Part shown: one piece after another, positions 1 to 9,021 of the stretch | How positions within the stretch are numbered: the stretch's first letter is position 1 | Layout of the letters: each line of letters opens with the position of its first letter | Source: Prorocentrum cordatum | Lineage: Eukaryota > Sar > Dinophyceae > Prorocentrales > Prorocentraceae | Length of the DNA: 64,000 bases | Assembly (NCBI GenBank): GCA_963575745.1 | Contig: CAUYUJ010022533.1 | Location: forward strand, 1-64,000 | Reading direction: 5' to 3' | Program-made: the position numbers and the translations under genes | The notes under the pieces: generated by a model | Told to the model about the DNA's origin: nothing | The model's database searches: none | What the model saw: the letters and a program-made list of their open reading frames with translations, nothing else

Positions 1-240
1 GACACTCTCGCAAGTCTCACTTCGGAGGTGCCTTGCACCGTGGTGATTCGGCCACTTTCGCGCGCGACTTCTCACAGCGCTAAGTTCAAGGATGCCCTGA
101 GCAGAGGTGTTCAGACCACTCCTCGCTTGAAACTTCCTCGCACGGCTGACTTCGGACATGCCCTCCCCTGAGCGGAGGTGTTCGGGCCGTTGTCACCCGG
201 GGCGCCCTCGCAGCGCTGACCTCGGCGACGCAATGTCCCG
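1..240. repeat. Imperfect 65-70 bp tandem repeat, about four units
   Basis: Four diverged units begin near 5, 69, 132 and 202. Each starts with a pyrimidine-rich CTCGCA-like stretch and carries a GAYTTCGG/GATGCCC core. The second and third share an AG(C/A)GGAGGTGTTC segment in which only a few bases differ. The repeat runs off the left edge of the window. No coding signal is seen. Confidence 0.55.
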
Positions 241-352
241 CGGTAGTCTGACCGCGTTTGGCTAAGGCCATCGCGCCTTTTAGTGGCGCGATGATACGAG
301 CAACTGGTCAGGCCACTACCGCCTGATGCGCGCATGTGCATGCGCACACATA

Positions 353-760
353 GTTACACTGACAATTTGCATATACATGTACATATCCATACAAACGTGT
401 CTATATATGTATATATATGTACATAGGTACTATGCATTCACAGACGCATGCGTGTGCGCATGTACGCACGCTCGCATTCCGCTAACGTTCGAATTCCAAA
501 TGACCAAGGTGCATGACGCGCAGCGCCAATGCAATCTTGTATATATATACACATATATACATGTACAATCTTGTATATATATACACATATATACATGTAC
601 ATAGACATGCCTATAGTTGTGTATATAAACATGGATATTCATACATCGACATATACAGATGCGTACACACATGTATATAACTATACATACATATGTATAT
701 ACATGTGTATATACAGTATTATATATATACATGTATATACATATATATATATATAAGGCT
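353..760. repeat. AT-rich (TA/CA)n microsatellite island
   Basis: About 400 bp of alternating TA/CA/TG sequence stands out in an otherwise GC-rich window. Inside it a 34-bp unit starting CAATCTTGT is directly duplicated (532-565 and 566-599). Reading frames across it give only Y/I/H/M-rich low-complexity peptides, so it is non-coding. Confidence 0.85.
497..545 (+). repeat. Dispersed short repeat preceding a (TA)n tract, copy 1
   Basis: The block GACCAAGGTGCATG, then an ACGCGCAGCGCC-type stretch, then CTTGTATATATA recurs at 57876-57920, where it also runs straight into a (TA)n tract. Copy 2 can form a small GGCGC/GCGCC hairpin; copy 1 has a mismatch there. This looks like a mobile or amplified short element with a TA tail. 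Confidence 0.5.
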
Positions 761-769
761 GGCAATTTC

Positions 770-1355
770 ATGCTGGCGCGCACGAGCGCGCGCGCGGAGA
801 CGTTGCCGAGGAGCTAGCACCCAGGCGCCAGCGCGTCGCGCGCGCTCTGCCGTCTGAAACCCACAGGGCTGGGCGAGCATCCCGAGCCCCACCACCCTTC
901 CGTCTCCGTCCGTGCCTCCCTCTTCGCCCCTTCCTGCGTTTTTTTTTGTCCGCTCCCCTTCCCTTCTTCCCGTGGGTTGTGGTTTCTTCCTTCCTGCCCC
1001 CCCCCCTCTCTGCGGGCCCCAGCCCGCTCGCGCTGCCCTCGTAGGGGCGCCAATCGCGCCGACGGCGCGCCACCCCGCGGTCGCCCCGCGAGCCCCGGCA
1101 TTTCTTCGCCCGGCCGAGGGGTCGGGCGGGGAGGCGAGGGGGCGCAGGGCATCCTCAAGATGGCCCGTCTTGCAGAGAGGCAAGCTCCCTCGGCCAGCGG
1201 CTGTGCAGCGACGGGGCGCTGGCGGCCAGGCGCCGGGGATCGATCTCGTCTCTCCTGCGCCAGCCCCCGGGGGCGCACTCACTTCCCATTTTTGGTTTGG
1301 CGATGTTTCACCTAATTCGAGGCGCTGATGTCTTGCCAAGGTATTACGTAAAATT
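770..1355. other. GC-rich stretch, no gene recognised
   Basis: High-GC sequence containing a C-run and T-run near 945-1005. Several overlapping frames stay open on both strands because stop codons are rare at this composition. None shows a family motif, so I call no gene here. Confidence 0.5.
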
Positions 1356-1360
1356 CGGTG

Positions 1361-1393
1361 GGAAATAAGCGCGGGCGCGCGCGCTTATTTTCC
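1361..1393. repeat. Imperfect inverted repeat (AAATAAGCGCG)
   Basis: GGAAATAAGCGCG is followed by CGCGCGCTTATTTTCC, giving arms of about 12-13 bp with a one-base bulge and a short GC loop. It lies 60 bp upstream of the much longer palindrome at 1454-1513. It could form a cruciform or RNA hairpin. It is not followed by a T-run or linked to a gene. Confidence 0.6.
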
Positions 1394-1453
1394 CGAGTTG
1401 TTGTTAAGAACGCGAGGCAACGCAGATCAAACAAATATGCACAACATATGCAC

Positions 1454-1513
1454 AAACAAGTTTGCAAAGTAGGCGTGGGCCTGCAGGCCCACGCCTATTT
1501 TGCAAACTTGTTT
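1454..1513. repeat. 60-bp near-perfect palindrome
   Basis: Two 30-base arms meet at a CCTGCAGG centre between 1483 and 1484, with no spacer. The single imperfection is G1469 opposite T1498, which would still be a G-U pair in RNA. The outer arms are AAACAAGTTTGCAAA and its complement. No flanking gene explains it. It could be a foldback hairpin, a recent inverted duplication or a small-RNA precursor. Confidence 0.85.
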
Positions 1514-2465
1514 TTCGCGCATTTCAGATCGCCTCGAGAAAGTCCCCGGGGGCGCATTTCTTTCCATTTAGTTTTGAAGTATTGTTTTGCCCGGGCCGGG
1601 CCGAGGCAGAGCCGGGGCCGGGTTGGCAGGGCCAGGCCCGGGCGGGGTCGGCCCAGGGCGGGCCGCGGGGCCAGCGGGCGCCGCGGGCAGATTTTTCGGG
1701 CCAGCGGGGCCGGGAATTGAAGCCGAGCCAGGGGCCAAGACGAGGTCGGGGCGCTGGGCCGGCGTGGAGGCGGCGCTGGGTCTGGCGCCAGAGATGGCCC
1801 AGGGGCCGAGGCTGGGCCGGGGCGCCGAATCATTTTCCCCCCATGCTTCGTTTTTCTTGTGCGAGCGGCGGCGTGGTCGACGCTGCGCAAATTGGACAGA
1901 CCGACGCAGTCGGCACGCAGGACAGGCGTTCGATATGCCCGGGGCGAGTCACGCTGAAGGTGACGTGCGCACTTACTCCCCGTGCCCCGCGCGCAGCCTC
2001 ATTATCCAAGCGTTTGCTGAGCTAGCTTTGCACATAACATGTGCGCATGTTTGGCCTTTTAAATGCAATCGATGTGTCCTGAGTTTCAGCTAATTTAAGT
2101 AATCTCTCATAATGCAGGCTGTCCATGGGCAGGGACTTTGCAAGCATTGCAAGAATTGGCGGCGTTCTAAAGGTCACCCCGCAGCGCGGCCGCTCTAGTT
2201 GGATGTCGGCGTGGACTTCCCAGGCCCTTGCATCCTCATCGCGATCCTTATGCATCATGGCCGCAGAGCGGCACGGTGCGGTAGCTACGGCATCAGGAGC
2301 ACGCGGTTTTGGTACGGTTAGCTGTGCCCCGTTACTGCCGCAAGCACTGGTGGTAGCAGGACCCCGCGATACCGGTACCAGAACGGTATTGGGAGCGCGC
2401 GGTACCATTGCGGTGCCAAGACCACGGCAGGCACCGGCACGGCATTTGGAACGACGTACCGGAAC
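1514..2465. other. No gene recognised; GC-rich with short GGTACC-type repeats
   Basis: From 1590 to 1830 the sequence is GGCCGGG-rich. From 2310 to 2470 it holds several degenerate GGTACC/GAACGGTA motifs that suggest a small decayed repeat. Open frames here overlap on both strands and show no recognisable domain. Confidence 0.45.
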
Positions 2466-2675
2466 GGAGGCATGAAGGAGGGAGGAGGAGGGAGAAGGGC
2501 AGGAGAAGGAGGATGATGAGGAGGAGGAGGGACAGGACAAAAACGACGAGCGAGGACGACGAGGACGAGGACGACGAGGACGAGGAAGACGAGGAGGGGG
2601 CAGAGGGACGAGGAGGAGGAGGAGGAGGAAAAGGAGGAGGAGGAGGAGGACGAGGAGGGCAGGACCCCCGCAGAG
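2466..2675. repeat. (GGA/GAC)n purine-rich microsatellite
   Basis: An almost uninterrupted run of GGA, GAC and GAG triplets on the plus strand. Glu/Asp/Arg-rich or Ser/Pro-rich peptides in any frame are composition artefacts. Confidence 0.85.
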
Positions 2676-2954
2676 CCCCCCAATGCCTGCCGGGCCCCAC
2701 GGGGCCTTGGCGCACTGGAGGGCCTCGGGAGGTTGGGGGGGGGCCCTGCCAGTCTTCGGGTTTGGGGGATTTCTGATGGCCCAGTGCTTCTGGTGATTTT
2801 TTGATTTGGGACAATTTCTCAGGACCCTCCTGGGGGATCTCTATTGACTCTGGTGGATTCTGGGGGTTTTGAAGATTCTGGGGGGCCTTGGGGAGCCCTG
2901 GGGGGCCCAGGGGGACTCTGGGGGCCTCGGCGGGCGTCCTGGGGGTTCCTGGGG

Positions 2955-3075
2955 AGGTCCCTCCCTCCTCCTCCTCCTCCTTCTCCTCCTCTTCCTCCTC
3001 CTCCTCCTCCTACTCGTCGTCCTCTTCCTCCTCCTCCTTTTCATCCTCCTCCTCCTCCTCGTCCTCCCTCTCCCT
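2955..3075. repeat. (TCC)n pyrimidine-rich microsatellite
   Basis: A run of TCC/TCT/TCG triplets, the opposite strand polarity to the purine tract at 2466-2675. It is followed after about 140 bp by a reverse transcriptase fragment. Confidence 0.85.
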
Positions 3076-3216
3076 CCTCGGTTTCTCACAGCCGCTTCCG
3101 TCGGTTCGCCAGCGGTGGCTGCTGATGGCCGTGCGCGAGGTAAAACTGTCTCGCGGGTGCCAGCTCGTCGCCGAAGGTTTCTATCCTCAGCTCGTGGCCT
3201 CTACCTCCACCTTTTC

Positions 3217-3480
3217 TTCATGCTCTCAGGCGTTCTGCAGGGGTGCACCGTGAGTGGTAGCTTGTTCGTGATTGCCGCCGACCGTATTCTGTGGGATCTG
3301 TATAGGAGCGCGCAGGGCCCAGGGTACGGTCAAGTCCGAGCGTGTGCGGATGACATCGGTGCTGTATTGCTTCATTCCGAAGGCTACCGTGAGATGTCCA
3401 GAGTGCTTCGCATTGCGGTCTCGACTGTGGACGAAGAGTTCAAAGCCAACCTTGTGGACTTGCTTCGCCGAAACAATGCG
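3217..3480 (+). pseudogene. Orphan LINE reverse transcriptase fragment (fingers/palm)
   Basis: The plus frame that runs through 3226-3480 encodes GVLQGCTVSGSLF, the QG..(S)G.LF motif B of non-LTR reverse transcriptases. It is followed 25 residues later by VRACADDIGAVL, the catalytic (A/Y)xDD motif C. The two aspartates are present. Nothing upstream matches RT motif A, because the preceding 250 bp is (TCC)n. Downstream the reading runs into the CRU repeat at about 3486. It is therefore an internal scrap of a retrotransposon about 88 residues long. Family-level identity is secure; the exact clade is not. Confidence 0.75.
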
Positions 3481-3485
3481 CCACC

Positions 3486-3775
3486 CGCCGGTGGGGTCGT
3501 AGCCGAAATGAGTGTGGCGGACGCATGCGGCAGCATCCACTGGGGCCTCTTAGGTGGACCCTCTATGGGGCCACGAAACGCCTGAGGGGTGTGCCAAAAT
3601 GGGTGTGGCGGACGCATGCAGCCGCAGCCACTGGGGCCTTGGGTGGAGCTCCCCATGGGACCACGAAGCGTGCGAGGGTTGTGCCGGAATGTGTGTGACG
3701 ATGACGGTGATGATGAGGCTGATGGTGGTGATGATTGGTGATGGCATGCGGAAGGCAGAGGCAGGGATGAGAGAG
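3486..3775 (+). repeat. CRU-0, left part (end of the 90-bp array plus GATGATGAGG block)
   Basis: Two 91-bp units of the GTGTGGCGGACGCATGC minisatellite (starts 3512 and 3603) lead into a GATGACGGTGATGATGAGG block. The same order is found at 20790-21230, 35930-36360 and 46430-46860. The copy is cut at 3775 by LINE A and resumes at 10338. Confidence 0.85.
3757..3775. repeat. Target-site duplication of LINE A, left copy
   Basis: AGAGGCAGGGATGAGAGAG (19 bp) is repeated exactly at 10338-10356 on the other side of LINE A. Uninterrupted CRU copies have a single version of this site (about 21216 and 36350), as expected of an empty site. Confidence 0.85.
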
Positions 3776-3790
3776 ATAAGATAAGATAGG
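3776..3790 (-). repeat. LINE A 3' tail, (TATCT)n type
   Basis: On the element's sense strand the 3' terminus reads CCCTATCTTATCTTAT, directly against the target duplication. A short simple-repeat tail in place of poly(A) is typical of several LINE clades. Confidence 0.75.
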
Positions 3791-3808
3791 GTCAGACCGA
3801 TCGCGAAG

Positions 3809-3827
3809 CGAGTTCAATTTTAACTCG
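3809..3827 (-). other. LINE A 3' UTR hairpin 2
   Basis: CGAGTT and AACTCG form a 6-bp stem around a 7-base loop (3815-3821). The ORF2 stop codon at 3820-3822 falls in this structure. It sits about 35 nt from the element's 3' end, where LINE reverse transcriptases commonly recognise their template RNA. Confidence 0.6.
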
Positions 3828-5272
3828 GAGGATCTAGCCGCCTTCTCAGTTTTGCTGAGAACGTTGGGCATAAAACCTCGAGAAATACGGTCGAGGTAAC
3901 CTCGCCGTGCTTTGGTAAGTGGGGCTCCTGGGGGGGGGCCTTACACTCATCAGCCAAGCCTTGGAGCTGCTGCTGATGGTAGTACCCACACGCCGCACAA
4001 TACCACAGAAACATGGATTCATGATAAAGCATTTGGTGAGACCCATGGACCCACCCTCCAGCGAGATGCAGACGCTTCCCCCGAGGAACCTTCAAGACCC
4101 CTGAGGACTGGTGCTCAAGCTGGGAGCCTGCCGATTCGAAAAACTCTTTCTTCGCAGCCACAGTCGTGGATCCCTTACAAGCCAAACATCTTGTTCCACA
4201 TTCCGAGACGCGATGGGCAGTGCAAAAAAGGGCCATCGTGGCAGGCGCAGGAGGTGAGACCCTGGGAGGCACACGGGGCCTTCGGGAGGCCTTCCTGTTT
4301 CATCAAGTGCAGCGGATTCGAGCGCAGCTCGGAGCAACCGTTGACGGATGAGACGGGCTTCGTGTTCAATCTGCAAAACTCGGGCACGCTGGTCCTGCGT
4401 GACTCGTGCTCGTGAGGCCGCCTCTCCCGCCAGGTGGTCAACGAAAACATTGCCAGCAATGAGGTGGCCCGAAAGGCCACGACCGACGACCTCCTCGCCC
4501 GAGACATGAGACGGCACCTTGATCACTGCAATCTGGCACGGCATCCGGTGCTGCTGCAGCAGAACAGATTCGATTTCACGCCACAGGTCTGAATTCATAT
4601 CCTGCGGAGAAAGGTAGAGGCGTTCCCACCATCCTCTGCAGACCTCCTCATTGTCTGTGACAAGTATTATGAAACCTGCGGACCATCGAATACTTATGAG
4701 AAGCGCCAGCAGCTCGCCCCTCGGGACGGCTTGGTGCACTCCTGGAAGCGGTCCAAAAACAAAACGTGAGTCTGGCCCAGGGAGATCACCGACTGCAGAC
4801 ACCGCTAACCCTATATCCGACGAAGTCGAGGATCATGTGTTTCGCTGCCGCCGGAGGCATCACCATGAAGCAGAGCGGGTGCGGACCCGACGCCCTCGCC
4901 GAAGAAGTTATGGTTGAGGTCGTCGTTGTGACTGACCGTCCAGCTCTCCGCGTGCGCGGGTGGTTCCACAGCCGTGAGATGTGAGGGGAGGAGCCCTCGA
5001 TGCCAATAGCATTCCATGCTGTCACCTTGAGTCAGCGCTGCGTGGCATAACTCTTGGGACAAATCAAAAGCGGGTGATCCGCGATTACACTTGCAGGTCC
5101 ACGAACGATGTTTTGGCGTCTCTGGTCCATTACCACGGCGTGCACACTGTGATGGGATATGATAACCTGCTTCGGCCTTGCGGGATGCCGCCCAGGCCCC
5201 GCCGACCGCAATCGCGAGCATGAGGTGAGCCAGCCTTCGACCGATCCTGGGGATCTGCTCCAACTGGTACAA
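3820..5272 (-). pseudogene. LINE A ORF2 C-terminus: RNase H domain and Cys-rich tail
   Basis: RNase H1-type domain, which degrades RNA in the RNA:DNA hybrid during element replication. It starts with HGDASGG (about 4848-4866, first catalytic Asp). It then has RGELLAL (Glu), VTDNEEVC (Asp), VPSH (His) and VFVDHLAGEA (final Asp), so the D-E-D-D set is present. The first motif and the rest lie in two frames, joined near 4805. Upstream (5272-4870) is a linker with H-C-W-C residues. Downstream, in the frame ending at 3820, come C-x5-C-x2-C and a WYCAACGYY...GLADEC segment, a zinc-binding tail also seen in the RT-RNase H element at 14401-15008. The reading frame is broken several times. Confidence 0.8.
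3843..3861 (-). other. LINE A 3' UTR-proximal hairpin 1
   Basis: TTCTCAG and CTGAGAA form a perfect 7-bp stem closing a 5-base loop. Together with the hairpin at 3809-3827 it makes a tandem stem-loop near the 3' end of the element. The role in template recognition is inferred from other LINEs. Confidence 0.6.
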
Positions 5273-5428
5273 CTGCTTTCTTCAACTGAAGTCGTCGACT
5301 CCAGCCTCCATACCTCCTCCGCAAAATGTTGAAACCGCAGCGTGCTGCCATGGTTTCTGCTGAGTGGACCTGGTGAAAGCGTCGAGGAGCTCCACAGCCT
5401 GATCACTGGCCTGAAACTCGGTTCCTGC

Positions 5429-6929
5429 CTAATTCCACCCAGCCTGGTGCCCCGCTGCACCGGCTGCTTGACACCACGACGTCGGCTCTGGGATATCCCA
5501 TCCAGCGCCGAGGAGGTAGTGAATCACAGCCGTGAGAGGACCACGTAGATGTCTCGCCCGATGGCGACGTTCACGCTGCAGAAACTTCGATACTGTGGCG
5601 CTCCAAACTTTCGATATGGGTTTACGAAACCGAGGTACTTCCAACCAAACTCGCAGCCGTTCGGCCAGGCAGCGGATATCTCTCCGACGCGTCGCTCGCC
5701 CATGCTTGTTGCCACTAGCTAGGTCGATGCCGAGGTGAGGCGCCTGAGGAGCTGCAACCGCTGAGATGCCACGGGCCTTCAACCGCTTCTGGCTACTGCG
5801 AGCGCCCCGCATCTCCGAAAAAGTGACGGTGTTCCTCTTCGCGAGCTGAAGGGGCAACTCGGTCAGCAGTTCGTTCGCGGTCGCGATGCCCTCCGCCAAA
5901 TCGCTACACATAGAGGGCCTCGAACCCGCGGCTGTCTGGGAGAGACCATCAATCCAGAGTCGCTGTGACAGCCGTGGGTGGCAAACTGTGAGGCATGCCA
6001 TCACCATGTTGGTGACCACCGTGGCAAACCTCGCGCCGCTCCTGAGTCATTGAATAATGCTTCGCGTACTCTGAAGTGGACATGAGACTGCGTCTCCTTG
6101 GTCTAAAAAGCGAGGTCCTGCACAATTTTGCAGTTCGAGTCCTAGCATAACTGGGGGAAACCCATAGCGGATTGCTCCTTCAACAAGTACTGACCAGTCC
6201 ACTTCATCGTAGAAAGATTGAATATCTCATAATCCGTGCCCATGTGAGGCCTTCATCTTCGTGAACAGTTCCTCGTCGAGGGCTCTCAGGTAAACCTCGT
6301 GCAGAGCGGAATTGCCCGCAATCGCAGCCCCCCAATCTGGCTGCCCCGCGCTGGCCCATTCCCAAATGAGAGGTTCCCGTGGGAGTGGCCACATTCTGCG
6401 GATCGCACATGCGAGGCCGATCACACGGTTGCCCGAACTCTTCCCGGGCAACAACCGCCCTAAAACTGGCATGAAATTGCCAGGGCCACGTCTGGCATTG
6501 TTCACACATGGTGTATAACACAGCAAGTTCGCTGAGTGCTTGCTCGGGTAGCCTCTCGAGGTCGATCGGGGAGACCCGATCGACCCCTTGGCCAGCCCGA
6601 GACTTCATCCGCCGAACAGCTGCACGAATATCCTCCGCCGTGAGTGGCGTCAAGGGTTCAGACGCTGCATGCCACCGCGTGCGTTCAAAAAAGCCTTCGA
6701 ATTTATGGCACTGTCTGTGTGAACCGTGATGTCCGCAAGGAATGCCAGTGATCCGCCCTGTGATCCACGACGTCCTTGGGATGGAAGGTGGCGCCTTGAT
6801 CCGAGTTGGCCGAAGCTGGAAGCTCCCGGTCGGTAGGGGGTGAATCTTTCGCAGCTCGAAATATGGCGCCCGTGTTCCCCCGCTTCCCAGCCCAAGCCTT
6901 GAAATCCGCAAGCGAAACCGAAATAGCAT
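5429..6929 (-). pseudogene. LINE A ORF2: reverse transcriptase domain (frameshifted)
   Basis: Target-primed reverse transcriptase. The frame 6929-6204 holds the N-terminal RT region with MKSRAGQGVDRVSPIDLERL (the K-P-G-x-D-G motif, here RAGQGVD). The frame 6526-6227 continues with PVLGRLLPGK, RVIGLACAIRRMW. Motif A is DIQSFYDEVDW at 6194-6226. The frame 6019-5429 carries motif C, which reads WIDG (5945-5956) where Y-x-D-D is expected, followed by a thumb region. At least three frame changes and the loss of the second motif C aspartate make it inactive. A member of the same family with intact Y-x-D-D must have produced the parent copy. Confidence 0.8.
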
Positions 6930-7859
6930 GACTACGAGCTCGCTGCGTCACCGAATAGGCCCCACTAGCGCAGACATCCAGCTGCTGGCACGGGATGCCC
7001 CTATGCTCTACAAGAACTGTGGGCCATGACGTCCACGCGGTAGCTTCTGAAACCCTGCCAACCGACATACGTGCGTAGCCGGGCGGCTGCCCAGCCAACT
7101 TGGCCCCCGCCACGGCGAGGGCTTCAGACGGACTGAGCCCGTTCCCACGCCGCCTGCGTTGAGACAACTTATGCAGCACCACCAGCGCGCGCCCCCACCA
7201 GCTGGCTGCGACATCCTGCAAGGCCATATCTCGATAGTGTCCACTTTGTCTCACGCGATGCGTGACCAACCTGGGGCCCTGAGCACGAGTCGGATTGCCA
7301 GAGGGGTCCAGGTCGTGATGAATTTGGTACATGTGCCCCACACTGCTGATCCACGCTGCATATGCACTGCTGACATGAAGGACGCGGGGTCTTCCAACCT
7401 TGAACGCGAGTGATGCCCTCACTGGCCCCCAGACCTGCGAAATGGCTTGGGGGCAATAGCCTGCCTGAGCACGACCAACTGGCCACGGGCGCGAGGGGGG
7501 GGGGGCAGGGGCAGCAGCAGAGTCCGCGGAGTTGGATGGGGCGGGGATGTCCTCGATAAACTGCGGAGCTCTCTCGCAGGAGGGGCCCTGTTATCATCTA
7601 CAGTTGAAGCGATATCGGGATCCGTCGAGGCTGGTAGACTCACCTGATCACCTCCCGACGCGAGAGAGGGGGGGGGGGGGGGGGGCGAGGGCGGGGAGGA
7701 AGAGCTGGAGGGGATCGCAGGCCCAACAAAGCTGGGCTCGCCAGCCCACGGATCCACCTCATCTTCATACAGATCAAAGCGGCACCCAGCCATAGGCTCG
7801 GGATCATCTGGCATCCAGGGAATGCCAGACGGATCAGCACCGAAAGTTGGTTGGGGCAC
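6703..7859 (-). pseudogene. LINE A ORF2: linker between endonuclease and RT
   Basis: Two frames (7859-7419, 7422-6703) fill the space between the endonuclease and RT. The first contains an acidic segment and a Ser/Pro stretch made by a long G-run at 7668-7686 on the plus strand. The second is W- and R-rich. No known domain is recognised. Its position and orientation make it the inter-domain linker usual in LINE ORF2 proteins. Confidence 0.55.
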
Positions 7860-7872
7860 GCTAGCATTGGCT

Positions 7873-8812
7873 TCAGGGGGGGCTGAATCTAGAATATCCC
7901 CAAAGGGCTAGCTCTGAAGTGATGGGGATCTGTTTTTCACGAGCAAGGGCCCGGTGGGCAATCTGTTTCGACCGCGCCTGCGAGGACCTAGACCTGCTCC
8001 GTGCCTGAGCCTGCGGCCGGGCAACTCGAGGCAACCTTTCGGGGGGCAAAAGCGAACGAGTGATCAGTTGCTCACCCGAATTCCTGAGCTGAAGCACCAG
8101 TGCGCAGCGAGGCTTCCACGGCACATCCTGAATCGCCCGCGTGCCTAATATGCGCGGTTTGGCTGACGGCGAAGCCAGTGTGTAATCTACGTGAGACGCA
8201 CCACTTTTGCTGACGCACGCGCGTTCAACAGGAGCTGCCAAAACAGACGCCCCGATTCTGCCAAGAAAGCCACCCGGCGAGCCCGACGGGAGCTTAGATG
8301 ACGGCACGTTCAAATCTCCGAGCACCACCCGCGGAGGATGCAGGGCCGGCAAAATGGACCCAAGCATGGCCAGACGTTCGAGGTTTTGACCAGCGTGTCC
8401 CTGGGAATGGTGCCCGTAAAGTGAAAATCATTGTGGTATAGCCGTGCTGCCTCACAACTACAGGGGGAAATCCGTCGAGCAGATTCAAACCCTCCGAGCA
8501 CAACTGAGACAACTCACTGCTGCGTTGAGACAAGGCATGTGCTTGACGATGGCCTCCGGACAGAAAGAGTTCGCCACCTTCCGTAGCGCGCGATTGCCCC
8601 GAGGCAGTGCGGCACCGACGCCCCGTCGGTCCTGCTGCATGCACATGACAACGAAATTTGGCGAGACGCGCTTTCCTCTTCCAATCTGCAACTGTGCTGT
8701 CTGCAATGTGCGTCTCGCAAATGGCGAAATGCTGGAATACTTTATCCGATCGAAGATGGCAGATATAATCCCGCGCCTTTCGACCGAGGGAAGTGACGTT
8801 ACTGACGAACAT
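7873..8812 (-). pseudogene. LINE A ORF2: APE-type endonuclease domain (frameshifted)
   Basis: Exonuclease-endonuclease-phosphatase fold that nicks the target DNA. The frame starting at 8812 has FVSNVTSLG (catalytic Asn) and FAICETHIADS (catalytic Glu). It then shifts frame near 8600. The frame 8367-7873 has VVLGDLNVP (G-D-x-N motif), ASHVDYTLAS (the DY motif) and PWKPRCAL, where the family normally ends with a His (PWKPH or SDH). The Arg there suggests a lost catalytic residue. The upstream part in the frame 8958-8485 supplies the missing middle. Confidence 0.8.
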
Positions 8813-9021
8813 ATGCGTGACCGCTGACGCTGAATCCCCAATGGAATCAGCTGACGATCGCTTCGAACGAGATGATGCAGCTGGTGAGCCTGGAGCCTCC
8901 CCTGCTGAGGCTTTGGGCCGACGGTGATGAAACCTGCTGGCCGTCTGAGACTGAACATGCTACACGAGGCAAGGGCGCCCTCGCGAGCCCGGTTGGGGGC
9001 GCTGCTGGCCCCCTGTGATGA

